Below, in pieces: positions 7,728 to 17,560 of a stretch of 40,535 nucleotides of DNA. The notes below the pieces were generated by a model. It ran no database searches and was not told the DNA's origin. It saw only the letters and a list, made by a program, of their open reading frames with translations. This stretch comes from Gracilibacillus halophilus YIM-C55.5 (GTDB lineage Bacteria; Bacillota; Bacilli; Bacillales; Amphibacillaceae). Each line of letters starts with the position of its first letter. Within the stretch, counting starts at the first letter, position 1. A program made the translations under genes and the position numbers. The stretch spans positions 1-40,535 of the forward strand of contig NZ_APML01000040.1 in the NCBI RefSeq assembly GCF_000359605.1, written 5' to 3'.

Positions 7728-9003
7728 TTGAATCACCATCCTCACTTGTAAGTAAATATACCGTATCGAGCTGGATTTGTTTCGCCACATCCGTGACCTC
7801 TTGTTTGGTCACTTGTTGCACTTCTTGAATGAACTGTTCTGGTGAGCGCTGGCTATTACCAAGCACTTGTTGATAATGCAACTCCATCATACCTTGCGGG
7901 TTATCTAAAGTTTCTTTCAATTGATTCACTAACATGTCTTTTGTTTCTTGTATATCTTGCTCGGTAAAATCACCAGTACGCATTTGCTCCATTTGCTCTA
8001 AAATAATACTACGTGCGCGGTCATATTGATCTGGAGCGATTCCACTAAATACAAATAATAACCCTTTATGACTTTCCACACGGGACGCTGCATAATAAGC
8101 GAGACTGTGTTTTTCACGTACATTTAAAAACAATTTGGAACTCGGAAATCCACCAAACAATCCATTAAATACATGTAAAGCAGGGTATTTCTTATCATCA
8201 TAAGTAATACCTGTACGATAGCCAAAATGTAGTTTGGCTTGTTGTACTTGATCTGTTTCAATAATGGTTTGTGACGATTCAATCTGTTGTTGTGTTGTTG
8301 GTTGTGTCAGTTGTTGCTGCGTGTTCCTTTGGATCATTTGATTTATTTTATCCATAACATCTAATTCATCGATATCCCCTATCGCAAACACATCAAGTCG
8401 ATCTTCTTGCAACATTTTTTGATAATACTGATATAAACTTTCACCATTGATTTCTTCAAGGTCTTCACGATATCCATGCACACGTAATTGATAAGGCTCT
8501 GATTCACACATTTCCTCAATCATTCTTGTATTAGCAAATGACATTTTATCCTCAGTTAATGCTGTCATTTTGCTTTGTAGCGTTTGTTTTTCCCGTTCTA
8601 CTTGTTGAGGATCAAATCCATTTCCCTCTAATTTCGGTCGATAAAGAATTTCTTCTAATAGTTGAATCGCTTGATCCAATAATGATGTTTGGCTTGAGAT
8701 ATATTGCTCATTAGCCATTTCTAAACGAACCGTTATGATGTGATTTTCCCCTTTTTTGCTACTGTCCATATGCAAAACGGCACCATATAATTCATCCAGT
8801 TGTTGCCTGAGTGCTATCGCAGTTGGATAATTCTGTGTCCCTTGTTGCAATACATATGGAAGTAATGCCCGTTTTGTAATCGAATCACGCGACAAATTGG
8901 TAACAAATTTAAAAGCAATATGTATCGTCTTAAATTTCTTCGTATGTAACAAGTGGATATCATACCCTTGTTTTGATATGACTTCTTCTACATTTTCTCT
9001 CAT
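7714..9003 (-). CDS. ymfF: M16-family peptidase-like protein YmfF, zinc site absent
   Basis: This protein of about 429 residues has the M16 fold (N-terminal domain, then the C-terminal domain with VREKHSLAYYAASRVESH). The position of HXXEH reads LLPYVLQQGTQ, so the metal ligands are missing. It is probably a non-catalytic subunit acting with YmfH, as in other M16 pairs. The start is one of TTG ATG ATG; the second ATG has GGAG at a spacing of 7. It is the first gene of the ymfF-ymfH-ymfI-ymfJ block and follows the GntR terminator. Confidence 0.88.
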   Translation of the reverse strand: MRENVEEVISKQGYDIHLLHTKKFKTIHIAFKFVTNLSRDSITKRALLPYVLQQGTQNYPTAIALRQQLDELYGAVLHMDSSKKGENHIITVRLEMANEQYISSQTSLLDQAIQLLEEILYRPKLEGNGFDPQQVEREKQTLQSKMTALTEDKMSFANTRMIEEMCESEPYQLRVHGYREDLEEINGESLYQYYQKMLQEDRLDVFAIGDIDELDVMDKINQMIQRNTQQQLTQPTTQQQIESSQTIIETDQVQQAKLHFGYRTGITYDDKKYPALHVFNGLFGGFPSSKLFLNVREKHSLAYYAASRVESHKGLLFVFSGIAPDQYDRARSIILEQMEQMRTGDFTEQDIQETKDMLVNQLKETLDNPQGMMELHYQQVLGNSQRSPEQFIQEVQQVTKQEVTDVAKQIQLDTVYLLTSEDGDSNEAS

Positions 9004-9033
9004 CATCAAGCTCCTTTTTCATATTTTTTATTA

Positions 9034-9043
9034 AACGATCGTT
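9034..9043. promoter_or_regulatory. Palindrome upstream of ymfF, possible operator
   Basis: AACGATCGTT is a perfect 10-bp palindrome, extending to 16 bp (9031-9046) with one mismatched pair. It lies about 30 bases before the ymfF start, between the upstream regulator gene and ymfF. It does not match the usual GntR half-sites. Confidence 0.35.
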
Positions 9044-9106
9044 AAAATAAGAACTTAGTATATTTTATCTGATTTATCCGCAAATATTCTTGATCTGTGC
9101 GATCAG

Positions 9107-9139
9107 ATAAAAAGAGATCTAGTACGTTTACCAGATCTC
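9107..9139 (-). terminator. Terminator after the GntR-family regulator
   Basis: On the minus strand, GAGATCTGGTA pairs with TACTAGATCTC (one G-U pair) around an AACG loop, followed by TTTTT. It lies 40 bases after the regulator's stop codon. Confidence 0.88.
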
Positions 9140-9178
9140 CAATTCTTGATTCAATTATGACATATCTAAAGTTGTTGT

Positions 9179-9904
9179 TTAACTCATTCGCTTACGGAGC
9201 ACATAAAAACTAAAAACATCTGCACGAAAATAATTGGCTGAATATAAGACAGGTGTATGATCTTTCGTGTAGTGAATTTGTTTCAATAATAAAATGGCTT
9301 GATCCGGTTGGCAATTTAACATCGGTGAAATTCGCTCGTGATATCCAATCGGCTCTATATAAGCCACTGCATAGTCAATTTCAATTTTCGCATATCGTTT
9401 CAAAGCGTTAAAAATGGACTCCTGAGAATGGATCAATTCAAGTGGTAGTAAATGATGATCGACTTTATCAATCGCATATACGACAGGTTCACCATCCGCT
9501 GTGCGCAAGCGTTCCAGCTGAGCCAAATGACGAATCGAAAGCGGATCAAATCGGTTCATGTCTTCTTCTGTTGGCTCAACAATCTCAGCCGATATATATT
9601 GCACACCAGGTAGTTTCCCTGATTTTTCGATCATTTCAGTCACACTACCTAATTCCTCGATTCCCGATGAGAGAATAGGCTGCTTATTGACAAACGTACC
9701 AACACCCGGTCGATCAACAAGGACATTTTCTTCTTCTAAGATTTCGATCGCATCACGCACGATGCCACGAGTCACGCCGAAACGAGTAGCCAATTCATAC
9801 AATGTAGGTAATTTTTCTCTTTCTTGATAAAAACCACGTTTAATTAAATCTCTGATTTCATGAACAACATCTAGCACCGAAGCGTTTTCCATGTTTGATA
9901 ACAT
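9179..9904 (-). CDS. ymfC: GntR/HutC-family transcriptional regulator (YmfC-like)
   Basis: An N-terminal winged helix-turn-helix (about 15-75, LPTLYELATRFGVTRGIVRDAIEILEE in part) is followed by a UTRA effector domain (about 95-240, ending YSANYFRADVFSFYVLRKR). The effector and regulon are unknown. It matches B. subtilis YmfC in content and position, downstream of spoIIIE. The start was set at MLSNMENASV; the longer reading adds a hydrophobic stretch encoded by the AT-rich spacer, which is unlikely. The ribosome-binding site is poor (GGGGGA very close to the ATG), so the internal ATG four codons on is also possible. Confidence 0.87.
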   Translation of the reverse strand: MLSNMENASVLDVVHEIRDLIKRGFYQEREKLPTLYELATRFGVTRGIVRDAIEILEEENVLVDRPGVGTFVNKQPILSSGIEELGSVTEMIEKSGKLPGVQYISAEIVEPTEEDMNRFDPLSIRHLAQLERLRTADGEPVVYAIDKVDHHLLPLELIHSQESIFNALKRYAKIEIDYAVAYIEPIGYHERISPMLNCQPDQAILLLKQIHYTKDHTPVLYSANYFRADVFSFYVLRKRMS

Positions 9905-9983
9905 AGTCCCCCAACCATTCCTTATATAAATTATTATTACTACTAAATATAACACTTTTCTCACAATTTATAAAGATTTTTTT

Positions 9984-12290
9984 CTAAGAACTATTTGTCG
10001 TTGTTTGTTCCTCTACTTGACTTACTAATACATTTCTTGGTTTAGACCCTTCATAAGGCCCAACAATTCCGTGATCCTCCATCGCATCAATGAGCCGAGC
10101 CGCTCTTGTATAACCAACCCGAAAACGTCTTTGGATCATAGATACACTTGCACTTTGCATTTCAAGTACGAGTTGAACAGCATCATCATATAATTCATCA
10201 TCGACTTCTTGAACCGTTTCACTCTCTTCTTCAGGAATCATTTCTTCTTGGTACTGAGCTTTCTGCTGTTCAATACAAAAGTCAACGATTGTTTCAACTT
10301 CCGTATCAGATAAAAATGCACCTTGAATCCGAACTGGTTTCGATAAGCCAACAGGGATAAACAGCATATCGCCTTTACCAAGTAGTTTTTCCGCCCCACC
10401 AGCATCTAAAATTGTTCGCGAATCTGTTTGTGATGATACGCTAAAGGCAATACGTGATGGAATATTTGCTTTAATCACACCAGTAATCACATCGACAGAC
10501 GGACGTTGGGTAGCAATGACTAAGTGGATGCCTGCCGCCCGCGCCATTTGAGCTAGTCGTGTAATCGCATCTTCTACTTCATTCGAAGCTACCATCATTA
10601 AATCTGCCAACTCATCGACGATCACTACAATATACGGTAAATGAGGCTGATTTTCACCCGTGTCTTGATTATATCGCGATATATACTCATTATAACTTTC
10701 AATATTACGCGTTGCTGTTTCGGAGAAAAGGTCATATCTGCGCTCCATTTCACTAACGACTTTTTTTAGTGCACGAGATGCTTTTTTTGGCTCCGTAACC
10801 ACAGGCGATAATAAGTGCGGAATCCCATTATATACATTTAATTCTACTTTCTTCGGATCAATCATCATCAATTTCACTTCATGAGGTTTTGATCGCATTA
10901 ATATGCTCGTAATAATTCCATTAATACAAACACTTTTACCACTTCCTGTAGCACCGGCTACGAGTAAGTGTGGCATTTTGTTCAATTCTGCCATGATTGG
11001 TTCACCAGAAATGTCTTTGCCTAATGCGAACGAGAGCTTGTTCGACTGATTGTTTTTCTTCGATTCTAAGACTTCTCTTAAAGACACCATGGCTGTTTCC
11101 TCATTTGGCACCTCAATGCCTACAGCCGATTTTCCAGGTATTGGCGCCTCAATCCGAATTTCTTTCGCTGCGAGCGCCAAAGCCAAATCATCATGTAAAT
11201 TGACGATCTTACTCACCTTGACCCCAGCTTCTGGATATACTTCATATTTTGTCACAGATGGTCCTACATGCACTTTCGTTACTCTCGCTTTAACACCGAA
11301 ACTTTGAAACGTTTTTTCGAGTTTTCTTACAATTTGTTGAATAAATGACTTATCTTGTTGATTGACGGGATTTTTTGGTGCTTCAAGCATATTCATCGTT
11401 GGTAGTTGATAATCGATATTTTCATGCTCAGTCATCGGTAAAGTTTCGATGGAAGCATCTTCTTGTTCCATTTCAACTGGTTCATCCGTAGGTTCGACTT
11501 CACTACGATCATATGTTTTCTCTTGTTCTGTATCGTCAATTACGGAAGATTCATCCTGTGCATAAGCAATTGCTGGGAATTCTTCTTCCTGCTGTTGGTT
11601 GGTCTCAATAACTGGTTCTTGTTGATTGGTTATCTCTGCTTCTTTTTGGCGCTGTTTTTTCGATTCTCGCCAAGCTTTTACTTTTTCCATTTGGTTACTT
11701 AACCCATTTTTTAGTTTTTGGTATGCTTTCTGCAACAATTCACCCACTGACACATTGGTGAACGTAATGATACCGACACCAATCATGAAAAAGGAAACAA
11801 ATAATGCCCCATAACTGGAAAATAGAAAGCTAAAAATTGCAAACAAGACAGCACCAACCATTCCTCCGCCAAGATAAACTGTATCACGTTCACCATCTAA
11901 ATAACCGGTATAAAAATTAAAAGATTGATTGATAATGGATGGATCGTTGTTCATATCAAAAAGATCCATAAATAAATCAACATGTGTGTATACCAATAAA
12001 CCCAGTAAAATCATGTATGTACTGTACCATTTTCGAGTCAACAATTGTGGCCATTTTCTTTTGATCATGACGTATACACCAATAAATACAAAGAAGATCG
12101 GTATTACAAAATACCATTGACCGAATAATAAGCGAAATATGTTTTCTAAAAGTGAAGAAATTGCTCCATCACTGATCATAGAGGCTCCACTACTAAAAAT
12201 CGCGAGAAAAATAAATAGAATGCCGAGTAACTCCAACTTTATCTTATTTCGTAATGACTGTTTCTTTCTTCTTTTTTTCTTTTTTGCCAT
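9984..12290 (-). CDS. spoIIIE: DNA translocase SpoIIIE (FtsK family)
   Basis: SpoIIIE pumps the chromosome into the forespore through the septum and clears trapped DNA in vegetative division. The 768-residue protein has four N-terminal membrane segments (about 20-180) and a Gln/Glu-rich linker (about 185-310). The alpha-beta motor domains carry Walker A GATGSGKS at 446-453 and Walker [12 protein letters not shown] near 555. A C-terminal winged-helix gamma domain (about 700-757, [19 protein letters not shown]) reads polar DNA motifs. The ATG of MAKKKKRRK has AGAGGTG 7 nt before it; a GTG three codons upstream overlaps that site. It is slightly shorter than the B. subtilis protein because of the linker. 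Confidence 0.95.
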   Translation of the reverse strand: MAKKKKRRKKQSLRNKIKLELLGILFIFLAIFSSGASMISDGAISSLLENIFRLLFGQWYFVIPIFFVFIGVYVMIKRKWPQLLTRKWYSTYMILLGLLVYTHVDLFMDLFDMNNDPSIINQSFNFYTGYLDGERDTVYLGGGMVGAVLFAIFSFLFSSYGALFVSFFMIGVGIITFTNVSVGELLQKAYQKLKNGLSNQMEKVKAWRESKKQRQKEAEITNQQEPVIETNQQQEEEFPAIAYAQDESSVIDDTEQEKTYDRSEVEPTDEPVEMEQEDASIETLPMTEHENIDYQLPTMNMLEAPKNPVNQQDKSFIQQIVRKLEKTFQSFGVKARVTKVHVGPSVTKYEVYPEAGVKVSKIVNLHDDLALALAAKEIRIEAPIPGKSAVGIEVPNEETAMVSLREVLESKKNNQSNKLSFALGKDISGEPIMAELNKMPHLLVAGATGSGKSVCINGIITSILMRSKPHEVKLMMIDPKKVELNVYNGIPHLLSPVVTEPKKASRALKKVVSEMERRYDLFSETATRNIESYNEYISRYNQDTGENQPHLPYIVVIVDELADLMMVASNEVEDAITRLAQMARAAGIHLVIATQRPSVDVITGVIKANIPSRIAFSVSSQTDSRTILDAGGAEKLLGKGDMLFIPVGLSKPVRIQGAFLSDTEVETIVDFCIEQQKAQYQEEMIPEEESETVQEVDDELYDDAVQLVLEMQSASVSMIQRRFRVGYTRAARLIDAMEDHGIVGPYEGSKPRNVLVSQVEEQTTTNSS

Positions 12291-12305
12291 TTCTTTCACC
12301 TCTAC

Positions 12306-12323
12306 ATGCTAGATTCATAGCAT
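12306..12323 (-). other. Hairpin next to the spoIIIE ribosome-binding site
   Basis: On the minus strand, ATGCTA and TAGCAT form a perfect 6-bp stem with a 6-nt loop, ending 3 nt before AGAGGTG. It could affect translation initiation; this is inference only. Confidence 0.4.
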
Positions 12324-12348
12324 ACTTGTTTATGTCATAACGAAGCTA

Positions 12349-12369
12349 CCCCTGCCATATCGGCAAGGG
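12349..12369 (-). other. Intergenic hairpin between ylzJ and spoIIIE
   Basis: CCCTTGCC pairs with GGCAGGGG on the minus strand (one U-G pair), loop GATAT. It has no T-tract, so it is not a standard terminator. Its stem core recurs at 30169-30197 and 34695-34726. Confidence 0.6.
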
Positions 12370-12402
12370 TCATTTAGACAATTCAATCGTTGATCTATTT
12401 CC

Positions 12403-12411
12403 ATTATAGCA
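12403..12411 (-). promoter_or_regulatory. Extended -10 promoter candidate for spoIIIE
   Basis: TGCTATAAT combines a perfect TATAAT with the extended TGN element, just after the ylzJ stop codon. No good -35 is seen, which is tolerable for extended -10 promoters. Confidence 0.5.
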
Positions 12412-12418
12412 TATTTAG

Positions 12419-12661
12419 CTAGGAAGGACGAACATCCTTTCCATAATCATTATCTGGCTTTACAATTGTTCCCGGTAAAAATTGTTCATTAAGGAAATCA
12501 TTTGGATCTGTAGAGAGTAATTGAACTAAACGTAAATCGCCATTTTCTAATCGTTCCACAGCACAACTTTTTTCTTGAACTTGTACAACTGACTGTTTTT
12601 GATAATCAGATGAAGAAGCTTGATAAATATCTTCTTGTGCTAAAGGAGTATACAAAATCAA
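12419..12661 (-). CDS. ylzJ: YlzJ-like small protein
   Basis: This 80-residue soluble protein starts [13 protein letters not shown] and belongs to the YlzJ family found next to tepA and spoIIIE in Bacillaceae. The function is unknown. No signal peptide or membrane segment is seen. The TTG start overlaps the TGA of tepA by two bases and has AAGGAG about 10 nt upstream, so the two genes are translationally coupled. Confidence 0.82.
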   Translation of the reverse strand: MILYTPLAQEDIYQASSSDYQKQSVVQVQEKSCAVERLENGDLRLVQLLSTDPNDFLNEQFLPGTIVKPDNDYGKDVRPS

Positions 12662-13383
12662 TGCACATCATCTCCTTTTTCATCATCTTTTTGTTCTTCG
12701 ATATATTGATTCAGTTTCTTCATTGCACCACTGACACCACCCACTTCATTAATCAATCCATTTTCAACTGCATCTTCACCGACTACATTCGTACCAATAT
12801 CTCGCGTAAGGTTTCCTTTTGCAAACATCAAATCTTTAAAAGTTTCCTCTTCAATATTGGAATGGTCCCTAACGAAATGAATCACGCGATCCTGCATTTT
12901 ATCAATATATTCAAATGTTTGTGGCACTCCAACGACTAACCCATTTAATCGAATCGGATGGATGGTCATTGTAGCTGATGGCGCGATAAATGAATAATCG
13001 GTGGATACAGCAATAGGTACACCAATCGAATGTCCACCGCCCAATACAACGGAAACAGTAGGTATAGATAATGAGGCAATCATTTCTGCTAATGCTAACC
13101 CTGCTTCCACATCACCTCCCACTGTGTTTAAAATAACAACAAGACCTTCGATTTTAGGATTTTGCTCGATGGCCACGATTTGTGGAATTAAGTGCTCGTA
13201 TTTCGTTGTTTTGTTTTGTGGCGGCAATTGAACATGTCCTTCAATTTGCCCAATAATAGACAATACATGAATATTCGAATCTGGTGCCTTTGGTAAGTTG
13301 GATTGACCGAGCTGCTGAATTTTTTCTACAAGCTTGGATGCCTGTGCTTCATTATCTGTAGACTCTGAAGGATTTTTATCCAT
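12658..13383 (-). CDS. tepA: ClpP-like serine protease TepA
   Basis: TepA is a cytoplasmic ClpP/crotonase-fold peptidase, described in B. subtilis as a translocation-enhancing protein and linked to degradation of small spore proteins on germination. The 241-residue product shows the nucleophile Ser119 in GGGHSIGVP and His142 in TIHP, preceded by the substrate-binding [10 protein letters not shown] segment. The ATG (MDKNPSES) has GGGGAG at 6-7 nt; a GTG six codons upstream overlaps that site. It sits directly after the dapA terminator. RNase J2 (rnjB), which separates dapA from tepA in B. subtilis, is missing here. Confidence 0.9.
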   Translation of the reverse strand: MDKNPSESTDNEAQASKLVEKIQQLGQSNLPKAPDSNIHVLSIIGQIEGHVQLPPQNKTTKYEHLIPQIVAIEQNPKIEGLVVILNTVGGDVEAGLALAEMIASLSIPTVSVVLGGGHSIGVPIAVSTDYSFIAPSATMTIHPIRLNGLVVGVPQTFEYIDKMQDRVIHFVRDHSNIEEETFKDLMFAKGNLTRDIGTNVVGEDAVENGLINEVGGVSGAMKKLNQYIEEQKDDEKGDDVH

Positions 13384-13487
13384 AAAAAACTCCCCTTTCA
13401 CAATCGTTGTTCACTTAGTATGATCGTTACCTTGTGATTTCATACGTTCGAACAAGATCGTAAAGAGGTATATTTACTTCATTAAAA

Positions 13488-13542
13488 TAAAAAGAGGGCT
13501 GTACCCAATCGTCAATATAAATATGACGTTTGGGACAGTCCC
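13488..13542 (-). terminator. Terminator after dapA
   Basis: A long imperfect hairpin on the minus strand, GGGACTGTCCCAAACGTCA against TGACGATTGGGTACAGCCC, is followed by TCTTTTTATTTT. It begins at the end of dapA and closes the asd-dapG-dapA block. Confidence 0.88.
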
Positions 13543-14415
13543 TTAGCTATACTGATCAATTAAACGATATAAGTTTTGCTCTTCAAATGGTGACAGTGGT
13601 ACAAGTGGCAAGCGAACTGAACCTACATCTATATCCTTGTAGGCAAGTGCTGCTTTTACCGGTGAAGGAGATGGTGCCATAAACAAGGCTTTCATCACAG
13701 GTAACAGTTGACGATGTTTGTGGGCAGCTTTCGCCACATTTCCCTGTTCAAATAACGAAATCATTTCTTTCATTTGATTACCGATGATATGTGAAGAGAC
13801 AGAAACGACACCTGTACCACCAATCGATTGAATTGGAAGTGTTAAACTGTCATCACCACTATAAACGGTGAAATCTTCCGGAACTTGTTCCAATAAAGAT
13901 GATATGCCATCAAGATCTCCAGTGGAATCCTTTACCGATACAATATTTTCGATCTGTGCTAGAGCTGCGACGGTTTCAACTGTCATCTTCACAACCGCAC
14001 GTGACGGGATATTATATAACATGATGGGAAGATTCGTTTCCTTGGCAATAGTGGAAAAATGATGATATAAACCGTCTTGATTCGGTTTATTATAATAAGG
14101 TGAAACTAACAGCGCCCCATCAACACCAATTGCTTCAGCTTCCTTTGTTAATTGAATCGATGCTTGTGTATTATTGCTTCCCGTACCAGCAATCACTGGA
14201 ACTCTGCCATTTACGATCTTTACGACATGTTCAAATAAGTCCAACTTTTCCTGTAGACTTAATGTCGGGGATTCACCGGTCGTTCCAGCTACAACGAGTC
14301 CATCGGTGCCATGGGATAATAAATATTCGATAAGCGTTGTTGTTTGATCGAAATCAACGCGATTATCTTGATTAAATGGAGTGACCATCGCTGTTAGAAG
14401 TCGGCCAAAATCCAT
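13543..14415 (-). CDS. dapA: 4-hydroxy-tetrahydrodipicolinate synthase
   Basis: DapA condenses pyruvate with aspartate semialdehyde, the first step specific to diaminopimelate/lysine and, in sporulating cells, to dipicolinate. The 290-residue TIM barrel shows Thr45-Thr46 in GTTGESP, Tyr134 and Arg139 in YNIPSR, and the Schiff-base Lys162 in VSVKDSTGD. All catalytic residues are present. GGAG lies about 11 nt before the ATG. It is the last gene of spoVFA-spoVFB-asd-dapG-dapA, which brings the precursor and dipicolinate steps together. Confidence 0.97.
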   Translation of the reverse strand: MDFGRLLTAMVTPFNQDNRVDFDQTTTLIEYLLSHGTDGLVVAGTTGESPTLSLQEKLDLFEHVVKIVNGRVPVIAGTGSNNTQASIQLTKEAEAIGVDGALLVSPYYNKPNQDGLYHHFSTIAKETNLPIMLYNIPSRAVVKMTVETVAALAQIENIVSVKDSTGDLDGISSLLEQVPEDFTVYSGDDSLTLPIQSIGGTGVVSVSSHIIGNQMKEMISLFEQGNVAKAAHKHRQLLPVMKALFMAPSPSPVKAALAYKDIDVGSVRLPLVPLSPFEEQNLYRLIDQYS

Positions 14416-14524
14416 GATGTCACCATCTCCTTTCTTATCATCGCTAAGCCTAACGCGATGCCTCTATTTCCTATAATCTATCGTAGTTTCTCTTCACAAG
14501 CAAATCATCCAATTTGCATTGTCA

Positions 14525-15730
14525 TCACTCATCTAAGCGAAACGTATGGTGCAAAACATTGACGGCTTTTTCTAGATACTGTTGTTCAATGAGTACCCAA
14601 ATGGTTGTATGACTATCTGCAGATTGAAGGATCGGTATGTTTTCATCCGTTAATGATTGTACAATCTTTGATGTCACCCCAGGGACACCACTCATACCAG
14701 CCCCAACGATCGAGACTTTTGCACAATTTCTTCTTACTGTTGGGCGTAAATCTAATTGTGTTAAAATACGAACAGCGAGCTGTTCGTATTTGCTTAAGAT
14801 CGTATATACAACACCATTTGGAGAAATATTGATAAAATCAACAGAAATGCCTGCTTCAGCCATTGCCCGAAACACATTCACATGAATTTGCTGTGGTTCT
14901 TTGCTTTCTTCAATTTTTATTTGAACGACGTCTTTCATATAAGCAATTCCAGTAATTAATCGATCATAGGACTTCTTTTTCATATGCTCATCCGAGATAA
15001 TCAATGTACCGAAATCATTACTTTTCGTCGATCGAACCCGAAGAAGTAAATTCTCCTGCATCGCCAGTTCTACTGCCCGTGGATGAATCACCTTTGCTCC
15101 TTGATATGCTAAATGACATATTTCTGTGTAGGACATTTCCGTTCGTTTCTGAGCTGAAGACACCATCTGTGGATCAGCTGTCATAATTCCTTCCACATCT
15201 GTGAAAATATCCACATAGTCTGCTTGCAAAGCGACACCTAAAGCAACAGCAGAGGTATCACTACCACCTCTACCTATCGTTGTCACTTCGCCATCTTCCG
15301 TTTGCCCCTGAAATCCAGCAACAACCACAACTTGATACTCTTTCAATAACTGTTGAATGTTATGTTGCTGTATCGTTTTTATTTTGGCATTGGTAAAGTC
15401 GTTCGTTGTTATCATTCCCGCTTTAGCTCCGGTTATAGCAATAGATTGTAGATTTTGGTGTTGCAGCTCATTTGAAAACACAACAGAGGATAAAATTTCA
15501 CCACAAGACAACAATAAATCCTCTTCTTTTTCCGAAATTTTCCTACTCTCTCCTAGTAATGCTAGCAATGAATCCGTTGCATATGGAGAAGGGGATCGCC
15601 CCATCGCTGAAACGACGACAACGACTTGATACCCTTCACGCACTGCAGATTGCACATGTTCGATCGCATACAGGCGTGTTTCTTTATCCTGTAATGAAGT
15701 ACCGCCGAACTTTTGAACCAATATGGACAA
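14525..15730 (-). CDS. dapG: Aspartokinase I (DapG type)
   Basis: DapG phosphorylates aspartate at the head of the aspartate pathway; the B. subtilis enzyme is inhibited by diaminopimelate. The 401-residue product starts MSILVQKFGGTS, with the KFGGTS motif at 7-12 and the kinase domain to about 240 (GRGGSDTSAVALG, DIFTDVEG). Two C-terminal ACT domains follow (about 260-401, ILQSADSHTTIWVLI). The TTG start is preceded by GAGGTGG; a TTG five codons upstream overlaps that site and is rejected. It follows asd after 21 bases. Confidence 0.95.
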   Translation of the reverse strand: MSILVQKFGGTSLQDKETRLYAIEHVQSAVREGYQVVVVVSAMGRSPSPYATDSLLALLGESRKISEKEEDLLLSCGEILSSVVFSNELQHQNLQSIAITGAKAGMITTNDFTNAKIKTIQQHNIQQLLKEYQVVVVAGFQGQTEDGEVTTIGRGGSDTSAVALGVALQADYVDIFTDVEGIMTADPQMVSSAQKRTEMSYTEICHLAYQGAKVIHPRAVELAMQENLLLRVRSTKSNDFGTLIISDEHMKKKSYDRLITGIAYMKDVVQIKIEESKEPQQIHVNVFRAMAEAGISVDFINISPNGVVYTILSKYEQLAVRILTQLDLRPTVRRNCAKVSIVGAGMSGVPGVTSKIVQSLTDENIPILQSADSHTTIWVLIEQQYLEKAVNVLHHTFRLDE

Positions 15731-15751
15731 TGGTTTCCACCTCAAATTGGT

Positions 15752-16795
15752 TTAGAGCCAGTTATTTTTAATTAAGGATTCTGCAATTTGAACAGAATTC
15801 CACGCTGCTCCTTTTAATAAGTTATCTGATACAACCCATAAATGATATCCATTTTCTACATCTAAATCTTTACGAATACGTCCAACAAAAACTTCGCTTC
15901 TTCCAGCAGAAGCTAATGGCGTTGGATAGACTTGATTAGCAGGATCGTCCTCTAATTCAACGCCATCCGCTTGACCAATCACTTGTTTTAGTTCGTCAGT
16001 CGTAACATCAGTTTTGTCAACTTCAACATAAACACTTTCTGCATGCGAAGTGAAGAATGGTAGACGTACACACGTTGCCGATACTTTAATCTCATTGTCA
16101 TGCATAATTTTCTTCGTTTCATTAATCATTTTCATTTCTTCAAACGTATAATCATTGTCTTCAAAAGTATCAATTTGTGGCAATGCATTAAATGCAATTG
16201 GGTAATGATGTTTGTCACCTGAAACCGGTAGTAATTCAGCATGTAAATCTTCACCGTCTAAGAATGCTTGTGATTGTGTACGTAGTTCCTCTACTGCCTC
16301 CGTACCTGCTCCAGATACAGCTTGATAAGTGGACACAATTACACGTGATAAACCAAACTCATCTTGGATTGGTTTTAATGATGCAACCATTTGGATTGTC
16401 GAGCAGTTTGGATTAGCAATAATCCCGTTATGTGTTTGAATATCTGATTCGTTCACTTCTGGTACAACTAACGGAACTTCAGGATCCATTCGGTATGCAC
16501 TCGTATTATCTACAACAACGGCACCTTTCTTTACAGCCTCAGGTGCTAGCTTCTTAGAAACAGATCCACCAGCTGAAAATAGTGCAATATCTATTCCTTC
16601 AAAGCTTTCAGGCGTTGCTTCTTGTACGACATACGTTTCACCTTTAAATTCCATTTCTTTTCCTGCTGAGCGTTTTGAAGATAATAGATGTAGTTCCTTT
16701 ATCGGGAAGTTTTTATTATCTAATGTTTCAAGCATTTTCTCCCCTACGGCTCCAGTAGCACCTACTACGGCTACATTATAGCTTTGTTGTGTCAT
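15752..16795 (-). CDS. asd: Aspartate-semialdehyde dehydrogenase
   Basis: Asd reduces aspartyl phosphate to aspartate semialdehyde with NADPH. The 347-residue protein has the Rossmann motif GATGAVG at 12-18, the catalytic Cys131 in NPNCST, and the acid-base His near 249 in FFTSHAESV. The ATG ([10 protein letters not shown]) has GGAAGGGGA upstream. It lies between spoVFB and dapG and supplies the substrate of DapA. Confidence 0.97.
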   Translation of the reverse strand: MTQQSYNVAVVGATGAVGEKMLETLDNKNFPIKELHLLSSKRSAGKEMEFKGETYVVQEATPESFEGIDIALFSAGGSVSKKLAPEAVKKGAVVVDNTSAYRMDPEVPLVVPEVNESDIQTHNGIIANPNCSTIQMVASLKPIQDEFGLSRVIVSTYQAVSGAGTEAVEELRTQSQAFLDGEDLHAELLPVSGDKHHYPIAFNALPQIDTFEDNDYTFEEMKMINETKKIMHDNEIKVSATCVRLPFFTSHAESVYVEVDKTDVTTDELKQVIGQADGVELEDDPANQVYPTPLASAGRSEVFVGRIRKDLDVENGYHLWVVSDNLLKGAAWNSVQIAESLIKNNWL

Positions 16796-16867
16796 TTGTT
16801 TCGTCCCCTTCCATTTTCTTTGCTAGATTTATTTTAACATAAACGTGAGCATCCTTATATTATTTCA

Positions 16868-17464
16868 TCACATTTCGCTATTTCTTGCAATAAGTACTGG
16901 CTGAATTTGTTTATATTCTAACGCATGCTCAATGGTTTGCGGAATGAAAGTCATATCTGCTACTAATGAATTCGGTTTTTTTACTGGATCGTCTTGCCCA
17001 TAAGGAACAAAATACATTAACTTAGTAGCCATTAGTTTCATTAAATTCACACCATTTAAACCAAGTGCGTCATTTGTGGAAATAGCAAGTACGATAGGAT
17101 TACCATTGCGAATCGTTGCTTTAGTTGCCATAAGTACTGCTGAATCAGTAATTGCATTAGCTAATCGACTCATCGAGTTTCCTGTTAATGGCGCTAATAC
17201 CATACAATCCAATGGTGCTTTTGGTCCTAATGGTTCTGCATCAACAATAGAAGTGACCGGCTCTTTACCCGTTAATTTTCGTACGTAATCCATATGGTCG
17301 CTAGCCTTCCCAAACTTTGTATCTGTCGTTTGAAAGGTATAAGAAGCTACCGGCACTACTTCCGCTCCCATTTCAACAAGCCGTTCAATCTGCGGAAAAA
17401 CATCTGCATACGTACAATGTGATCCTGTTAAACCGAAACCAATTCGTTTCCCTTTTAGCTCCAT
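16868..17464 (-). CDS. spoVFB: Dipicolinate synthase subunit B
   Basis: SpoVFB (DpaB) is the flavoprotein-like subunit of the enzyme that makes dipicolinic acid in the mother cell for the spore core. The 198-residue product starts MELKGKRIGFGLTGSHCT. It carries family segments LAPLTGNSMSRLANAITD and ISTNDALGLNG. It is normally co-transcribed with spoVFA, 96 bases upstream here. Its presence indicates that the organism forms endospores. Confidence 0.95.
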   Translation of the reverse strand: MELKGKRIGFGLTGSHCTYADVFPQIERLVEMGAEVVPVASYTFQTTDTKFGKASDHMDYVRKLTGKEPVTSIVDAEPLGPKAPLDCMVLAPLTGNSMSRLANAITDSAVLMATKATIRNGNPIVLAISTNDALGLNGVNLMKLMATKLMYFVPYGQDDPVKKPNSLVADMTFIPQTIEHALEYKQIQPVLIARNSEM

Positions 17465-17560
17465 GGTGAGACCTCCTCATGAAGATGATGATCATTCACT
17501 TGATTATTCGTTTGTCAGCTAATGCCCAGTATATGCCTAGACATCTGTTTTGCTACTCTT

